Positions 45,801 to 54,509 of a stretch of 64,000 bases of DNA are shown in pieces. The notes under the pieces are model-generated. The model did not search any database. It was not told where the DNA came from and worked only from the letters and a program-made list of their open reading frames with translations. Numbering within the stretch: position 1 is the stretch's first letter; the number at the start of each line of letters is the position of its first letter. The stretch lies in the NCBI GenBank assembly GCA_018806985.1, contig JADANN010000460.1, positions 558,001 through 622,000 of the forward strand, read 5' to 3'. The position numbers and the translations under genes are program-made. This DNA is from Angiostrongylus vasorum. Lineage: Eukaryota; Nematoda; Chromadorea; Rhabditida; Metastrongylidae.

Positions 45801-48644
45801 CTAAACTCGCCGGACCTACCTGCTAACTCTTCTTCAAGCATCTCGACAACTATCTGTGCGTGAAATGTTTCAGAAACCATGCCGAGGCCGAAACTGCCTT
45901 CAACGGCTTCATTGCATCCAGAAAGCCAAAGAAAGCCAGAATTTAATAAACTCGCTTTTCTTTGGAAGCAATGTGTTCATTCTAACTGTTTTTTATTTCG
46001 ATCAAAAATAGTTTATTCCGAGCTGAGATATGTCACAATGACTCTACAGGTTAAAGTCGGACATTGAATTCGGAGGAACCTAATAGTTCTAATGTCCTGT
46101 TTTATATCAACATTAAAGTTCTGACTTGGTTCTTCCACATTTTCTAATATTTTATTTATTAATTCAGTCCTTTTTATGGTAAGATGAAATTTACCCTAGG
46201 AACTGTGATCCCTTTTCGAGAACATGTGGGACGATCCAGCGAATTGATGCGAACAGCTCCAATAACCCTTTACATCGCTCTAAACACAAAGGTAAGCTTT
46301 GTGAATTCAATTATGACGAATCGAAGTATTATCATGAAAAATTACAGAAAAAACCACTATCTCCACACTATCTAATGCTTTAAACATTATATATTTTAGG
46401 TCGTATGTACGTATACATATAAAGTTAAAAAAATGCACATACATTTATAGGCCACGTGTAGCGCAGTGGTTAGAGGTGCCCTGGAATTCACACGTAATCG
46501 TTGCTTCGATTACGCACCCTGAGTTCACCAAGCTTTCGATCTTTCAGGGATCGGCATATTGGTACCAAACTTCTCTGGGAGGAAAGTACCACTGATCTGA
46601 TACAACGCTAGCCCACCGATAGCCATTATATAGGGCAGATATGCATTAATTTACCTCTGCGAAGCTCGGTGAAGTCGAATTCGTGACACACCCTCAAGGA
46701 TTAGTCAGCACCGAGAGCTTTATCCTCTTTTATCCTATATTTTCAAACATAGATATATGCATATACATATAATCATTCGGGAAGTTATAGATGCTTCCAT
46801 ATGTACCAGTGTGTAACACAAGTATATCAGTTCTGGGGTTTTAGAATCGTCGAAATTTTTGGAAGACATTTATTATTCCTTGTTAATCCTCGAATACTTT
46901 TTGTAATGCTTGAGTTTCCCAGATGTTTCCTAGAGTGAAAAAGGTTAGTCAGGAGGTCTTCTCAGGTATGGAGAGTGACACATTGTCGCATACTTTGACT
47001 CTTCGGTTTCTTTACGACGATCAGCGGAACACGTGGGATCATGCGGTTGTGCTTATAGTGTAAAACCTTTACGACTGATGAGTGCTTTCTGCATTTGATT
47101 GCTTTGCGTGCATTTTCATCTGCTTATTACAATATGGTTCTGCCATGATATCGAAGAAAACGGATGGATTCCATGGTTGAACACCAGGTAATGTTTACGA
47201 TCTCGTCTACGCGACTTTTCCTCCTAGGAACGTTCCTCTGGGACTCATCAGTTCACATGAATCATTCCACTTCGTGTTGTCATAAAGAATTATACCTTAC
47301 AAGTATTAAATTACCGCAACATTTGACTGCTTCTATGGTCTGTTGTCCGAATTTTGTCGATATCCCTAACGTGTTCAAAGATGTAATACATTCAAATACT
47401 CATTTCTGAAACAGTCTCTTCGACAGCTTTCCAGGAATCATGCTCGACTATCTTCTTTAAAAGTCATGATCCACTATCGAACATAATGCTGCTTGCTTCT
47501 TGTTTTGAGAACAACCAAACTCGAAACTGTCGAACCATGTCTGGAGCGCAACATCTGATGCTGCATTATCTCCCCATGATCCATGAATGTATGTTCGCGA
47601 ACCGCCCAGTTCCAATTTGCGTAGGAACTCCCAGAAGCCTAATTTATACAGTGTCATAAAAGGTGTTTTGCATTGGCTAAAATAAACGATGGAAACATCT
47701 GAGAAGGGCACTAAAATGCTAAATGTGAAAATGCGCAACTGCTTCTTTTCCGAATAACCTAATAGTAAAGCAGTGAAATATTTGTTACGTATGTTGAATG
47801 ATTATATAGTAATTCTTAGGAGATTTCGCCAATGGAACGATTTATTTCGACGATGGAGAAAGTTACGCGTATAAAAATGGAGAATATGCATATTGGGCAA
47901 TAATTTTCAGACGGTGGGTAACTAAGAATAGATGTACAAAAAAAAGCAACTAGACTTACTGAACTCTTTTTCTCAGGGAACACGATTACCTGCACACAAT
48001 CGTTAACAAAAATCTTGACAAGAAAGGGACAATGGATAGCGATGTTCAAATCGACAAAATCGTCATTCGTGGCGCAACGTTTTACCCAAGAACGGCTCAC
48101 ATCTACTTAGACGGTGTGTGGTGAACTTAACTTATAAGTGCGTCGTTTTCTTGTTCAGCAATCGCGAGGTTGTTAAACAGCATACATTTACTTCCATAGA
48201 AAAAACACAATACAATACAACAGTAGCTGACGTTTCGGCACGTAAAAAAAAGCGGCTCTGAAGAAGGCGATGCTGCCGAAACGTCAGCTACTGTTGTATT
48301 GTATCGTGTTTTTCCATGGAAGTAAACGTACGCTGTTCAACAACCTCGCGATTGCTGAACAAGAAAACGACGCATTCATATTCCAATGCCGAGGTTAATA
48401 GAAAGTCGATCCTGGGAACTGTTAACTTATAAGTTCGCAATCGCCAAGCAAACATCAAATCGCGATCCAACTCATATCACATAAAAAGTAATAGGCAACT
48501 ACATCTCATAAGATCTCAGTGATAATTTCAGATTTTATGCCTGAATCACTCGACTTCGACTACGACCGTAATAATCACCTAATGGTGATTAAAAGTCCGA
48601 ATGCCTACGTTACACGAGAGTTCAGAATCGATCTTCACTCCTAA
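30873..48644 (+). CDS. ER glucosidase II alpha subunit (GH31), 25 exons
   Basis: It trims glucose from N-glycans in the ER, working with a beta subunit that holds the HDEL signal. Exons: 30873-30970 (signal peptide [14 protein letters not shown], then [15 protein letters not shown]), 31378-31474, 34989-35038, 35283-35484, 35548-35674, 40534-40609, 40728-40818, 40892-40981, 41186-41362, 41445-41507, 41564-41707, 41776-41856, 41931-42060, 42367-42438, 42541-42618, 42781-42924, 43101-43207, 43282-43425, 43549-43627, 43778-43888, 44223-44320, 46200-46291, 47820-47913, 47977-48113, 48532-48644. Total about 898 codons, close to the family's usual 900-950. Seen: [25 protein letters not shown], nucleophile motif [11 protein letters not shown] (exon 14), WTGDN (exon 16, acid/base Asp by family), [25 protein letters not shown]. 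Splice phases agree except at exon 13 (one extra T), the end of exon 21 (one extra G) and the start of exon 23 (one base short). Exon 6 lacks about eight expected residues. Sequence errors are likelier than decay, since all other residues are conserved. No AATAAA was found soon after the stop. Confidence 0.95.
31920..32640 (+). mobile_element. Decayed RTE-1 5' fragment in glucosidase intron 2
   Basis: 31970-32040 parallels the RTE-1 5' part (ATATGACGTCAAATGG; GGGAGACTGTGAGATCTC). Then [14 protein letters not shown] matches the endonuclease start seen at 18.0 kb, and AGCGTGAGCGAATGCAAGATCGG parallels the later endonuclease part. No intact frame. Confidence 0.6.
34385..34770. repeat. Inverted SINE-B pair
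   Basis: 34385-34580 is a minus-strand SINE-B (tail ATAGTAGGGTATAG, head CTTCGAACCCGTGATTATG). 34580-34770 is a plus-strand copy (CCCGCTGACGGATGACTGCT, AGCTGAGAGAATGGCAAGGC, GTTGCGGGTTCAAGG). Head-to-head, as at 7.4-8.7 and 38 kb. Confidence 0.7.
36885..37012 (-). repeat. Element-D copy
   Basis: On the minus strand: ATCTGAAGAGGGCAAAATAC then GCCGAAACGTGG (core hairpin GGC/GCC followed by GAAACG), and about 85 bp later the tail AATGCCAAGAATAAAAGAAA ending TCGGTCTT. Core and tail match the copies at 48.2 and 59.4 kb; the middle does not. Confidence 0.6.
37958..38290. repeat. SINE-B palindrome (arms about 130 bp)
   Basis: 37958-38087 and 38157-38290 are near-perfect reverse complements: both ends carry the SINE-B tail (TTGCTGCCTATTCTTTTTAA and its complement), reading inward to AACGAACGCGCTATT. 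The 70-bp centre holds one tRNA-like head (ACCGCACCATGCGGGTCC inverted). It can fold into a long hairpin in the intron RNA. Confidence 0.8.
38291..38565 (+). repeat. SINE-B copy directly after the palindrome
   Basis: Body (AGCCTCAGCTAAACTGGGTT, GTTGACGGGTGATTGCTGAT), head (GACCCGCATGGTGTTGTGGT, GCACGTTCGTTCCC) and tail (GAGTTTTGCAAATATCTCGG, CACAACGTACCC). Confidence 0.8.
39125..39360 (-). mobile_element. RTE endonuclease fragment
   Basis: The minus-strand ORF has [18 protein letters not shown] and [16 protein letters not shown], matching the NCYxPT and GDFNAK motifs of RTE-type AP endonucleases. Truncated on both sides. Confidence 0.65.
44552..46083 (+). mobile_element. Mariner relic with terminal inverted repeats, in glucosidase intron 21
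   Basis: Ends are matching inverted repeats of about 30 bp: TTAGGTTGCTCAGAAATTAA... at 44552 and the complement of TTAGGTTCCTCCGAATTCAA... at 46083, both reaching TCCGACTT (about 25 of 30 identical). Inside are transposase remains: [57 protein letters not shown]. Stops and shifts throughout. A SINE-B sits inside (44690-44965), explaining part of the excess over the usual 1.3 kb. Confidence 0.85.
44690..44965 (+). repeat. SINE-B nested in mariner
   Basis: CTCAGCTTAACTGAGTTCAA, CCCGTTGACGGGTGACTG, AACTAACTGAGAGAAAGCC and a B-box-like GCGAGTTCGAATCTGG, then GTTTTGCAAATATCTCAGG. Confidence 0.75.
46448..46735 (+). repeat. SINE-A copy in glucosidase intron 22
   Basis: Head GTGTAGCGCAGTGGTTAGAG, body CTTTCAGGGATCGGCATATT, ATACAACGCTAGCCCACCG, CACCCTCAAGGATTAGTCAG, ending TTTTATCC. 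Flanks ATGCACATACATTTATA and ATGCATATACATATAAT may be a decayed duplication. Confidence 0.75.
47100..47660 (-). mobile_element. Second mariner relic in glucosidase intron 22
   Basis: The minus strand gives [31 protein letters not shown] (DNA-binding part of mariner transposase) and later [14 protein letters not shown], matching the WxLYDNxKRxxxWL region. Weak and frame-broken; no terminal repeats identified. Confidence 0.5.
48140..48421 (+). mobile_element. Element-D foldback insertion in the last glucosidase intron
   Basis: A 282-bp insertion flanked by a perfect 13-bp direct repeat TTAACTTATAAGT (48127-48139 and 48422-48434). Arms 48139-48240 and 48274-48375 are near-perfect reverse complements of about 102 bp around a 33-bp loop. 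The loop and start of the right arm read GCTCTGAAGAAGGCGATGCT then GCCGAAACGTCAGC: a CTGAAGA, a GGC/GCC stem, then GAAAC. After the right arm comes the conserved tail ATGCCGAGGTTAATAGAAAG ending TCGATCCT. No ORF. Confidence 0.75.
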
Positions 48645-49124
48645 TTATAATGGAGTTCATTGTATTACTTCAGTTCCTGTGTCGCTAATCCAATAGGAAA
48701 TTCTACCAGGATATGGGATCAATGAGTTTTCGTGTCAGTTTTTGTCCTATGACGAAGTAAACTGATGACACACCTTTCTTACTATACAAAAATATGTGTG
48801 CACCATGAAAATGAGATGATTCTATAAAAGGTTCGTCAAAAACTATTTCTAGCCATTGATATCAATAATGATTGCTTGTGAGCATAAAACTTCGACAGAC
48901 ATCGGAAACGATCATATTCCGAACCATTCCGAATTCAACAACAACACTGGCCAAGGAGTTAATCTCATTACGCGGTCAATTTTCGAAAATATGCACCAAG
49001 TAGCTAGGTGCTATTATCAGGATGCTTAAGAATCATGTTACAGAATGTATGAAGAAGCTGTTTGTCACAGTTAAATGATTAAGATTATTCTGAAGTTGAC
49101 GCATTACTTTTCACGAAGGACTGA
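48645..49124. other. Downstream of glucosidase gene, nothing recognised
   Basis: 3' flank; no canonical AATAAA seen close to the stop and no other feature. Confidence 0.4.
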
Positions 49125-49370
49125 CCGACTTAACTCTAACAATGTGTATGGCAAATGATCGAGTAGAACTAGCTGAGAGACAGGCGAGAAACGAAGGACC
49201 CGCATGGTGTGGTGGTGAAACGCGTTACTCCCCGGAAAGGACAATAGCGCGTTCGTTCCCCACCGCAGCCACCCGCAGTCTGGAGTTTTGCAAATATCTC
49301 AGCATTACAGAAGATTATATTTTGCAACATACCCTGCGGTTAAAAAGAATAGACAGAAAATCAAATGGTT
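49125..49370 (+). repeat. SINE-B copy
   Basis: Head AACTAGCTGAGAGACAGGCG, ACCCGCATGGTGTGGTGGTG, GCGTTCGTTCCCCACCG; tail GAGTTTTGCAAATATCTCAG, CATACCCTGCGGTTAAAAAG. Body missing or decayed. Confidence 0.8.
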
Positions 49371-50574
49371 AAGAATGTGCATACTGTTACTCCGACATGT
49401 TTTCGTTCAACACGAATGACGAAATCCATACTTGTTGTGAATCAGAGAAACAGGAATTCTTCCAGCCATCCATTCGTCTATGAGTCATAGTGTGTTTGTT
49501 CGCGTTTAGTGCGATAACGCGGTATTTCACAACCCTCTGCCTGTCAGTGGGGCGTGTGGCTGAGTCATTTCGCACAGCAACAGAATATAAAAGGTGGAAG
49601 ACCTAACTCGCAGTTAAATAGTTATATTACTCAACGTTACCACATCATTTGCTGAAGACTAAAACACTAAGTATTTGGTTTCATCGTACATTTTATTCAA
49701 TTCTTACGCTACCAACCACCAAGTTGCTATATTCTGAGCAAACGTATATGTAAACATGGCTCAAATGGTGAGTTCTTTCAGTTATACTTTTCAGCGATCC
49801 TCTATTGCAACGTTTCAGAACTCATCGTAATGTACCAGACGGCGAATGCCTGAAGTTTTGTGTTCGTATTGCCTTGACCTAGTAGTCACCACATGTTTGC
49901 CGAAAAACAGTCGCAAACGGTTTAGAAATGAGAAACTTAGCCCGTCATCAAAGCGTTTCCGTCCGATGACCGATTACATTTATGTGCCAACATACGCGGT
50001 TACTTGAAATACCATCCTCACGTGCTCACTAATTTCTCACATCAACACACCTTTAATTCTTCCACGTACTTTGTACTTAGCAAAGGTGTTGCATTTATCG
50101 TCGCAGAATCTTTGCTAGTACAAGCTACGTGGTATGAAGCATAATCTCCGAATCGACAAGAATCCAAATGAATAGTTACATGCTAGTACCTCGTAATTGC
50201 AACTTTAAATGGCGAAAATCCAACAAAAATCTCCATTTTTCTTTCCGACTTAGCGATCGCGGAACTCTTTGTCACCGACAAACCTAGTGTGTTTGGTGGT
50301 GGGATACTGTCGCACTGAACACTCAGTGGACCATATTGGAAAGCGCGATTTATCTCAACTTTAAGTCCTTTAATCTTTATGTTAGAGGCCCAGACATATT
50401 GAAGTGAAACTAAATAATGGATATATCAAAGGATAAAGCGTTCGCCGCTCATTAAACCCTGAGGGATGGGAAGTGCATCCAACTTTATCAAGGATCATTA
50501 GAGGTGATTCAATAGATATCTGATCTGTACAATGAATTTTGGTGACTAAGCAATGTATCAAGTCAGTGCTTTCA
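49371..50574. other. Nothing recognised
   Basis: No repeat family or exon could be supported. Confidence 0.4.
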
Positions 50575-50712
50575 TCTTTCCAGACAATTTTGGTGCCAGT
50601 TTGCCGAACACTGAGGAAATGAAGGCTTAGTGAGCCCAAGGTGCGGGTTCGAACGTCCGCGTGGGTTTCGCAAAGCACCTCTAATCACTGCGCTACACAC
50701 ACTGTGTTACAA
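50575..50712 (-). repeat. SINE-A fragment
   Basis: Inverted body and head: CCAGACAATTTTGGTGCCAG, GCGGGTTCGAACGTCCGCG (B-box-like), CACCTCTAATCACTGCGCTA (A-box complement). Confidence 0.7.
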
Positions 50713-51030
50713 GAGTTATTGACCGTGAAAGAACTACGTGTTCACAGAGTGCGTGTTCATCAATATGCCTATACATACTGTTGTGTGTTGTGCTTGCAAA
50801 TATTACACATTGTCAATTCTTATTTTCCCAATCTTCCATTAAAGTTCCGGATATCATGTCCATATAAATTTGTTTCACAACTTCCTCTTTTTAAAATTCG
50901 CATTTCCATTGTTTTTTATTTTTAAAATAATTTAAACGAATAGTTTACAGGGCTTTATCTATTACTGCTCTGCTTCGGACGTTTTGAAGTAGAATGTTTT
51001 TTATTTTATATGAGCTGTCATCACATCTAA

Positions 51031-51261
51031 GATGCGGACCTCAGTACTTCTTGCATTCTATTCGTTACCTTCGCATTCATCGTCCACAGAGGTCTTCGAA
51101 CACTTCGCTTATTTCTTCGATGGGTGTTTGGAGATTTCGTCCTCTTTTTACGAATAGCTAGAGTGCTTTTCGAGTCGATTCTCCTTGCAATCTTAGAGAT
51201 AGCCCAGATAAGGCGTTTTAACGTGAGGAGAAGGAGGAAGTCAGGGAGAGAGTTAGAGTGA
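51031..51261 (+). CDS. Candidate terminal exon, hydrophobic protein, unrecognised
   Basis: An AG at 51029-51030 is followed by a 76-codon frame to a TGA at 51259-51261. The translation has two hydrophobic stretches (SCILFVTFAFIVHRG and FESILLAILEIAQI) separated by RTLRLFLRWVFGDFVLF, and a basic end (RRRRKSGRELE). No start codon in frame near the beginning and no neighbouring exon found. The opposite strand is also open, so it may be chance. Confidence 0.25.
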   Translation, partial: DADLSTSCILFVTFAFIVHRGLRTLRLFLRWVFGDFVLFLRIARVLFESILLAILEIAQIRRFNVRRRRKSGRELE

Positions 51262-51654
51262 GAGCCGAACTGTTTCATGATGAAGTTCATAACTAAACAC
51301 TGCGCTTCTCATCGCCTGCAGTAGAATTAGATAAACGACATTTTAGCAATTTCTAGTAGTAACTAAAAGATCTTCCACTTTATAAACTCTGTTCTAAAAG
51401 ATAACTAAATGGAGATATAGGCAGTCTATCCACTAGAATCAAATAGAAATAGAGTGCTGAGTTTTTCACCCATGTTTTCTGCATGCGCTTGCATTTAATC
51501 ATACATTAATTTGCCTGATATGTATGAGTAACGAAGTGGAATAAAAACATAAGATGTGGAGAAAAAAGTGTACCCAGTACTTAGTGGCTTTTCTTATAGC
51601 ACTAGAAGAAGACTTCATTAGATCCAATGTGTCTACCAACAATTCTACTATGTT

Positions 51655-52045
51655 GTAGCTTCACCCCTCCCAACGATTTACCGACTCATCGTGGCTGGGA
51701 GGTGTTCCTGGGTGTCGAACAGCGATGTACAACGGGGGGATTCGTACCCCCGGCAGGATCTCCCAAGCTGAGAAGGAGTCCGCCGTTTCCATCAGGAAGC
51801 CTAGCTAAGAGTAAACCAATACCAGGACCCACCACTGTCCCGGCGTCAAACTAGTCGCATGGTGGGAAATCTCCTTCTGATCCACAAGGGCTGCGATTGC
51901 TCGTGGTGGTGAAGACCTGGAGCAGACTTTGGCCACGCTGACCTCGGGATTCCAGGGAACCACAGTGGCTTAACCAGCAAATCTCAGATAGGTGGTGATT
52001 ACACTAGGGCCTGCACAACCAGTGAGGATGGGCCGTTCAAGTGTC
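51655..52045 (+). repeat. SINE-L copy, 3' end at 52045
   Basis: The only SINE-L in plus orientation: starts CCTCCCAACGATTTACCGAC and ends GGATGGGCCGTTCAAGTGTC. Its end parallels that of RTE-1 at 19.8 kb. Confidence 0.75.
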
Positions 52046-54242
52046 AAGTGGCAAGTGTTGCTTCATCTGATGTTATCATAAATTGGCGGAAAGGATCTCT
52101 TGAAATACCGTGGACATTATGACAATGTTCCTTCCCTCTTTCCATTTGAGCACCATTATACCGCACCAATTATAATGATCTCCAATTGTCCTCTGTTCAT
52201 CTTTTACCGGATAATTCTTGTGGAGTAGATTATGGTTTTTCTGCGCGTGCCAGTGAAATGAATCTTTTCTTAGAGCAAGTGCCCCCTCAACAACTGTAGC
52301 TTAACAGCATCCGATTCTTATTTTCACAACAAAATCAGATATATCAGCAGTAAATAGTTTGTGAAAATGCTTCTGTTTTGAAACAGTGACTGCAAGATGG
52401 TGGATTCCCCTATATGGATAGGCTAATTTTCCCATCGTGGCCAACTGATGGCTGAGTGATTTCCATGGGAGATGAAATGGTTCCAAAATAATACAGAAAT
52501 ATATGAAGAAAAGCGCATTGGATTCTTGAAACAAGAACAAAAAATCCCAAAGAATTACATGGAAAAAATCAAAGCTGCAGAATGAGAAGTAAAAAAAATG
52601 GCTAGGCCGTGCGTATATTTCGCTACATTAGTAGCAGCCATCCGTTACGTCAGTCGTCATGCTACTATCGACACTTTTCTGTTAACATTAATAATCTCCA
52701 GTTGTCTACTGCTTCACTGTGACGGGAGTAAGAGTGTTTCTAGTCCTCAAAATACTATGCACAGTAGTGTGTACATACATTTATCACAGCCTTGCAATCT
52801 GAGGAGTTTAACAAATCCATCCGTAAGCCCCGTTAGAAGTGCGCCTATTTAACACCAGAGCCAGACGAATTCCATGAATATAGCTTCTCTACAAAAATAC
52901 TTTGAAAAATAAAACACGCCTACCCATAAGTGTAATGCATTTTAAGGCCCACGAGCAGGCTAAGCTACTTTTTTGCCTTTACTTCTACTTTATTGGTACC
53001 CGACGCTCTAGTACTACGCGATAATAAGGTGATGCATGACAAGTGACAAGTGATTTTTTGTTTTTCATTATTATTGCTACCGTTGTTATTGCACACGATA
53101 CCCCTTATGACGTAGAGAATGTTCCTTATCTCTCTACACGGTCATGCATTTCGTGTGTTGATTTTAATGTATTACGAAATTTTTCCGTTATAGCATATGG
53201 ATTGTGAAAGACCACCGCTGACATTTTTTATACTTCTATGCCTACAACAAACCATATCTGTTATTGGCACTAAATGGTTTGGTATTTATCTGTGAACTCG
53301 CTTGTTCTAAACTCTCTTTACGATTCCATTTGGCGGAAACATTTCTAGGTGAGCAATATTTTTTACGGTATTTTATTTGTCGTTCATCACATTTAACTCA
53401 CTGGTGCTGAGCTGAGTCATACATTACTCACGTGTTTCCGCTCAAACTTACCGAGGTGAGTCACCTATGATGCAATTATTTTCGGGCTTTTTATTTTGCT
53501 GCATAGAGCTTTTTGCTGAACTTTTTGTAATTATTCGATATCCCATTCAACACGCATTTTGTGGCGGGCGTTGTTCAGGATGGATGATCCACTTTGTAAA
53601 CTCAGAAATGTGGAAAAACCTTCTTCGGATCGTTCATATACTTTTAAACACAAGAGTTGGGTTTGTTCAAAAATGTTTGAGAAGTGCAAAGAAGAACATA
53701 TAGTATATGAGAAAGACAGAGATTACAAATAAAAAAGGTAAGAAACCAAATTATAAATAGCTAACTGCAAGGAAAAGAGAAGGACAATTTGCTGGGGGAA
53801 TGCATGTTTCCGAGAGGGCACACCACGAGAGCTGACGATGACAGAAATTAGGGCTCAGCACCAATATGTTTAAGGAAGATGTCATCTGTTACTAGGTCTC
53901 CACATACTGGTATAGTTAGTGGTTCATTGCTTATGTATGCCTATGTAGAACATTGAACAGCCAAGTATAAGGTGCACAGTGTGGAGACAATACTTTAGGA
54001 CCCACGTGATATTCACAAGTAACGGGAAGCTGTTACCAGTCTATCAGCATGTCATCCCTCGCTCGAACGATCAGATCAATCCTCGACGCTCTTAAGAAAT
54101 AGTTGTAGATTAGTAGGACAGCCACACAACCGCAACTCTATCACACCATCTGCTCTCCATATTTCGACATAACCACTCTCTTGTATAACATAGCAGATCT
54201 CTAAGAATTCTTATTTACCTTCGAAGGAGATTTTATCCTTTA
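52046..54242. other. Long stretch without a recognised gene
   Basis: Short ORFs only (including 52540-52301 minus and 53467-53703 plus), none recognised and none with convincing splice partners. Confidence 0.4.
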
Positions 54243-54300
54243 GGCGCGTGCAGCACAATGGTTAAAGGCACTCTACAACACACATTTTCGTTGGTTCGAC
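54243..54300 (+). repeat. SINE-A head fragment
   Basis: GGCGCGTGCAGCACAATGGT and GTTGGTTCGACC are the tRNA-like head; the body is missing. Confidence 0.5.
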
Positions 54301-54509
54301 CACACGTCCAAGAAAGTCAAACCCTTCGCAGGCTGCACATTCATGTCAGGCTTGATAACTCAACACCTCAACGCGGTTACTAAAAGGAGATGCTCCAGGG
54401 CGCTCCAGCGTAATCGTAAAAAATGGAAGTAGTAATCCGATTCCCCCATTGTGCCCTCGCCACGTTCCAGTTATTAAGTCTGCAACACAATCACCGAACT
54501 TCACCACAC

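Noticed and set aside
48139..48375. Reading the 102-bp inverted repeat as a DNA-transposon MITE
   Set aside because: The duplication is 13 bp rather than TA or 8-9 bp, the conserved tail lies outside the arms, and other copies lack the inverted arm; a retrotransposed element fits better.
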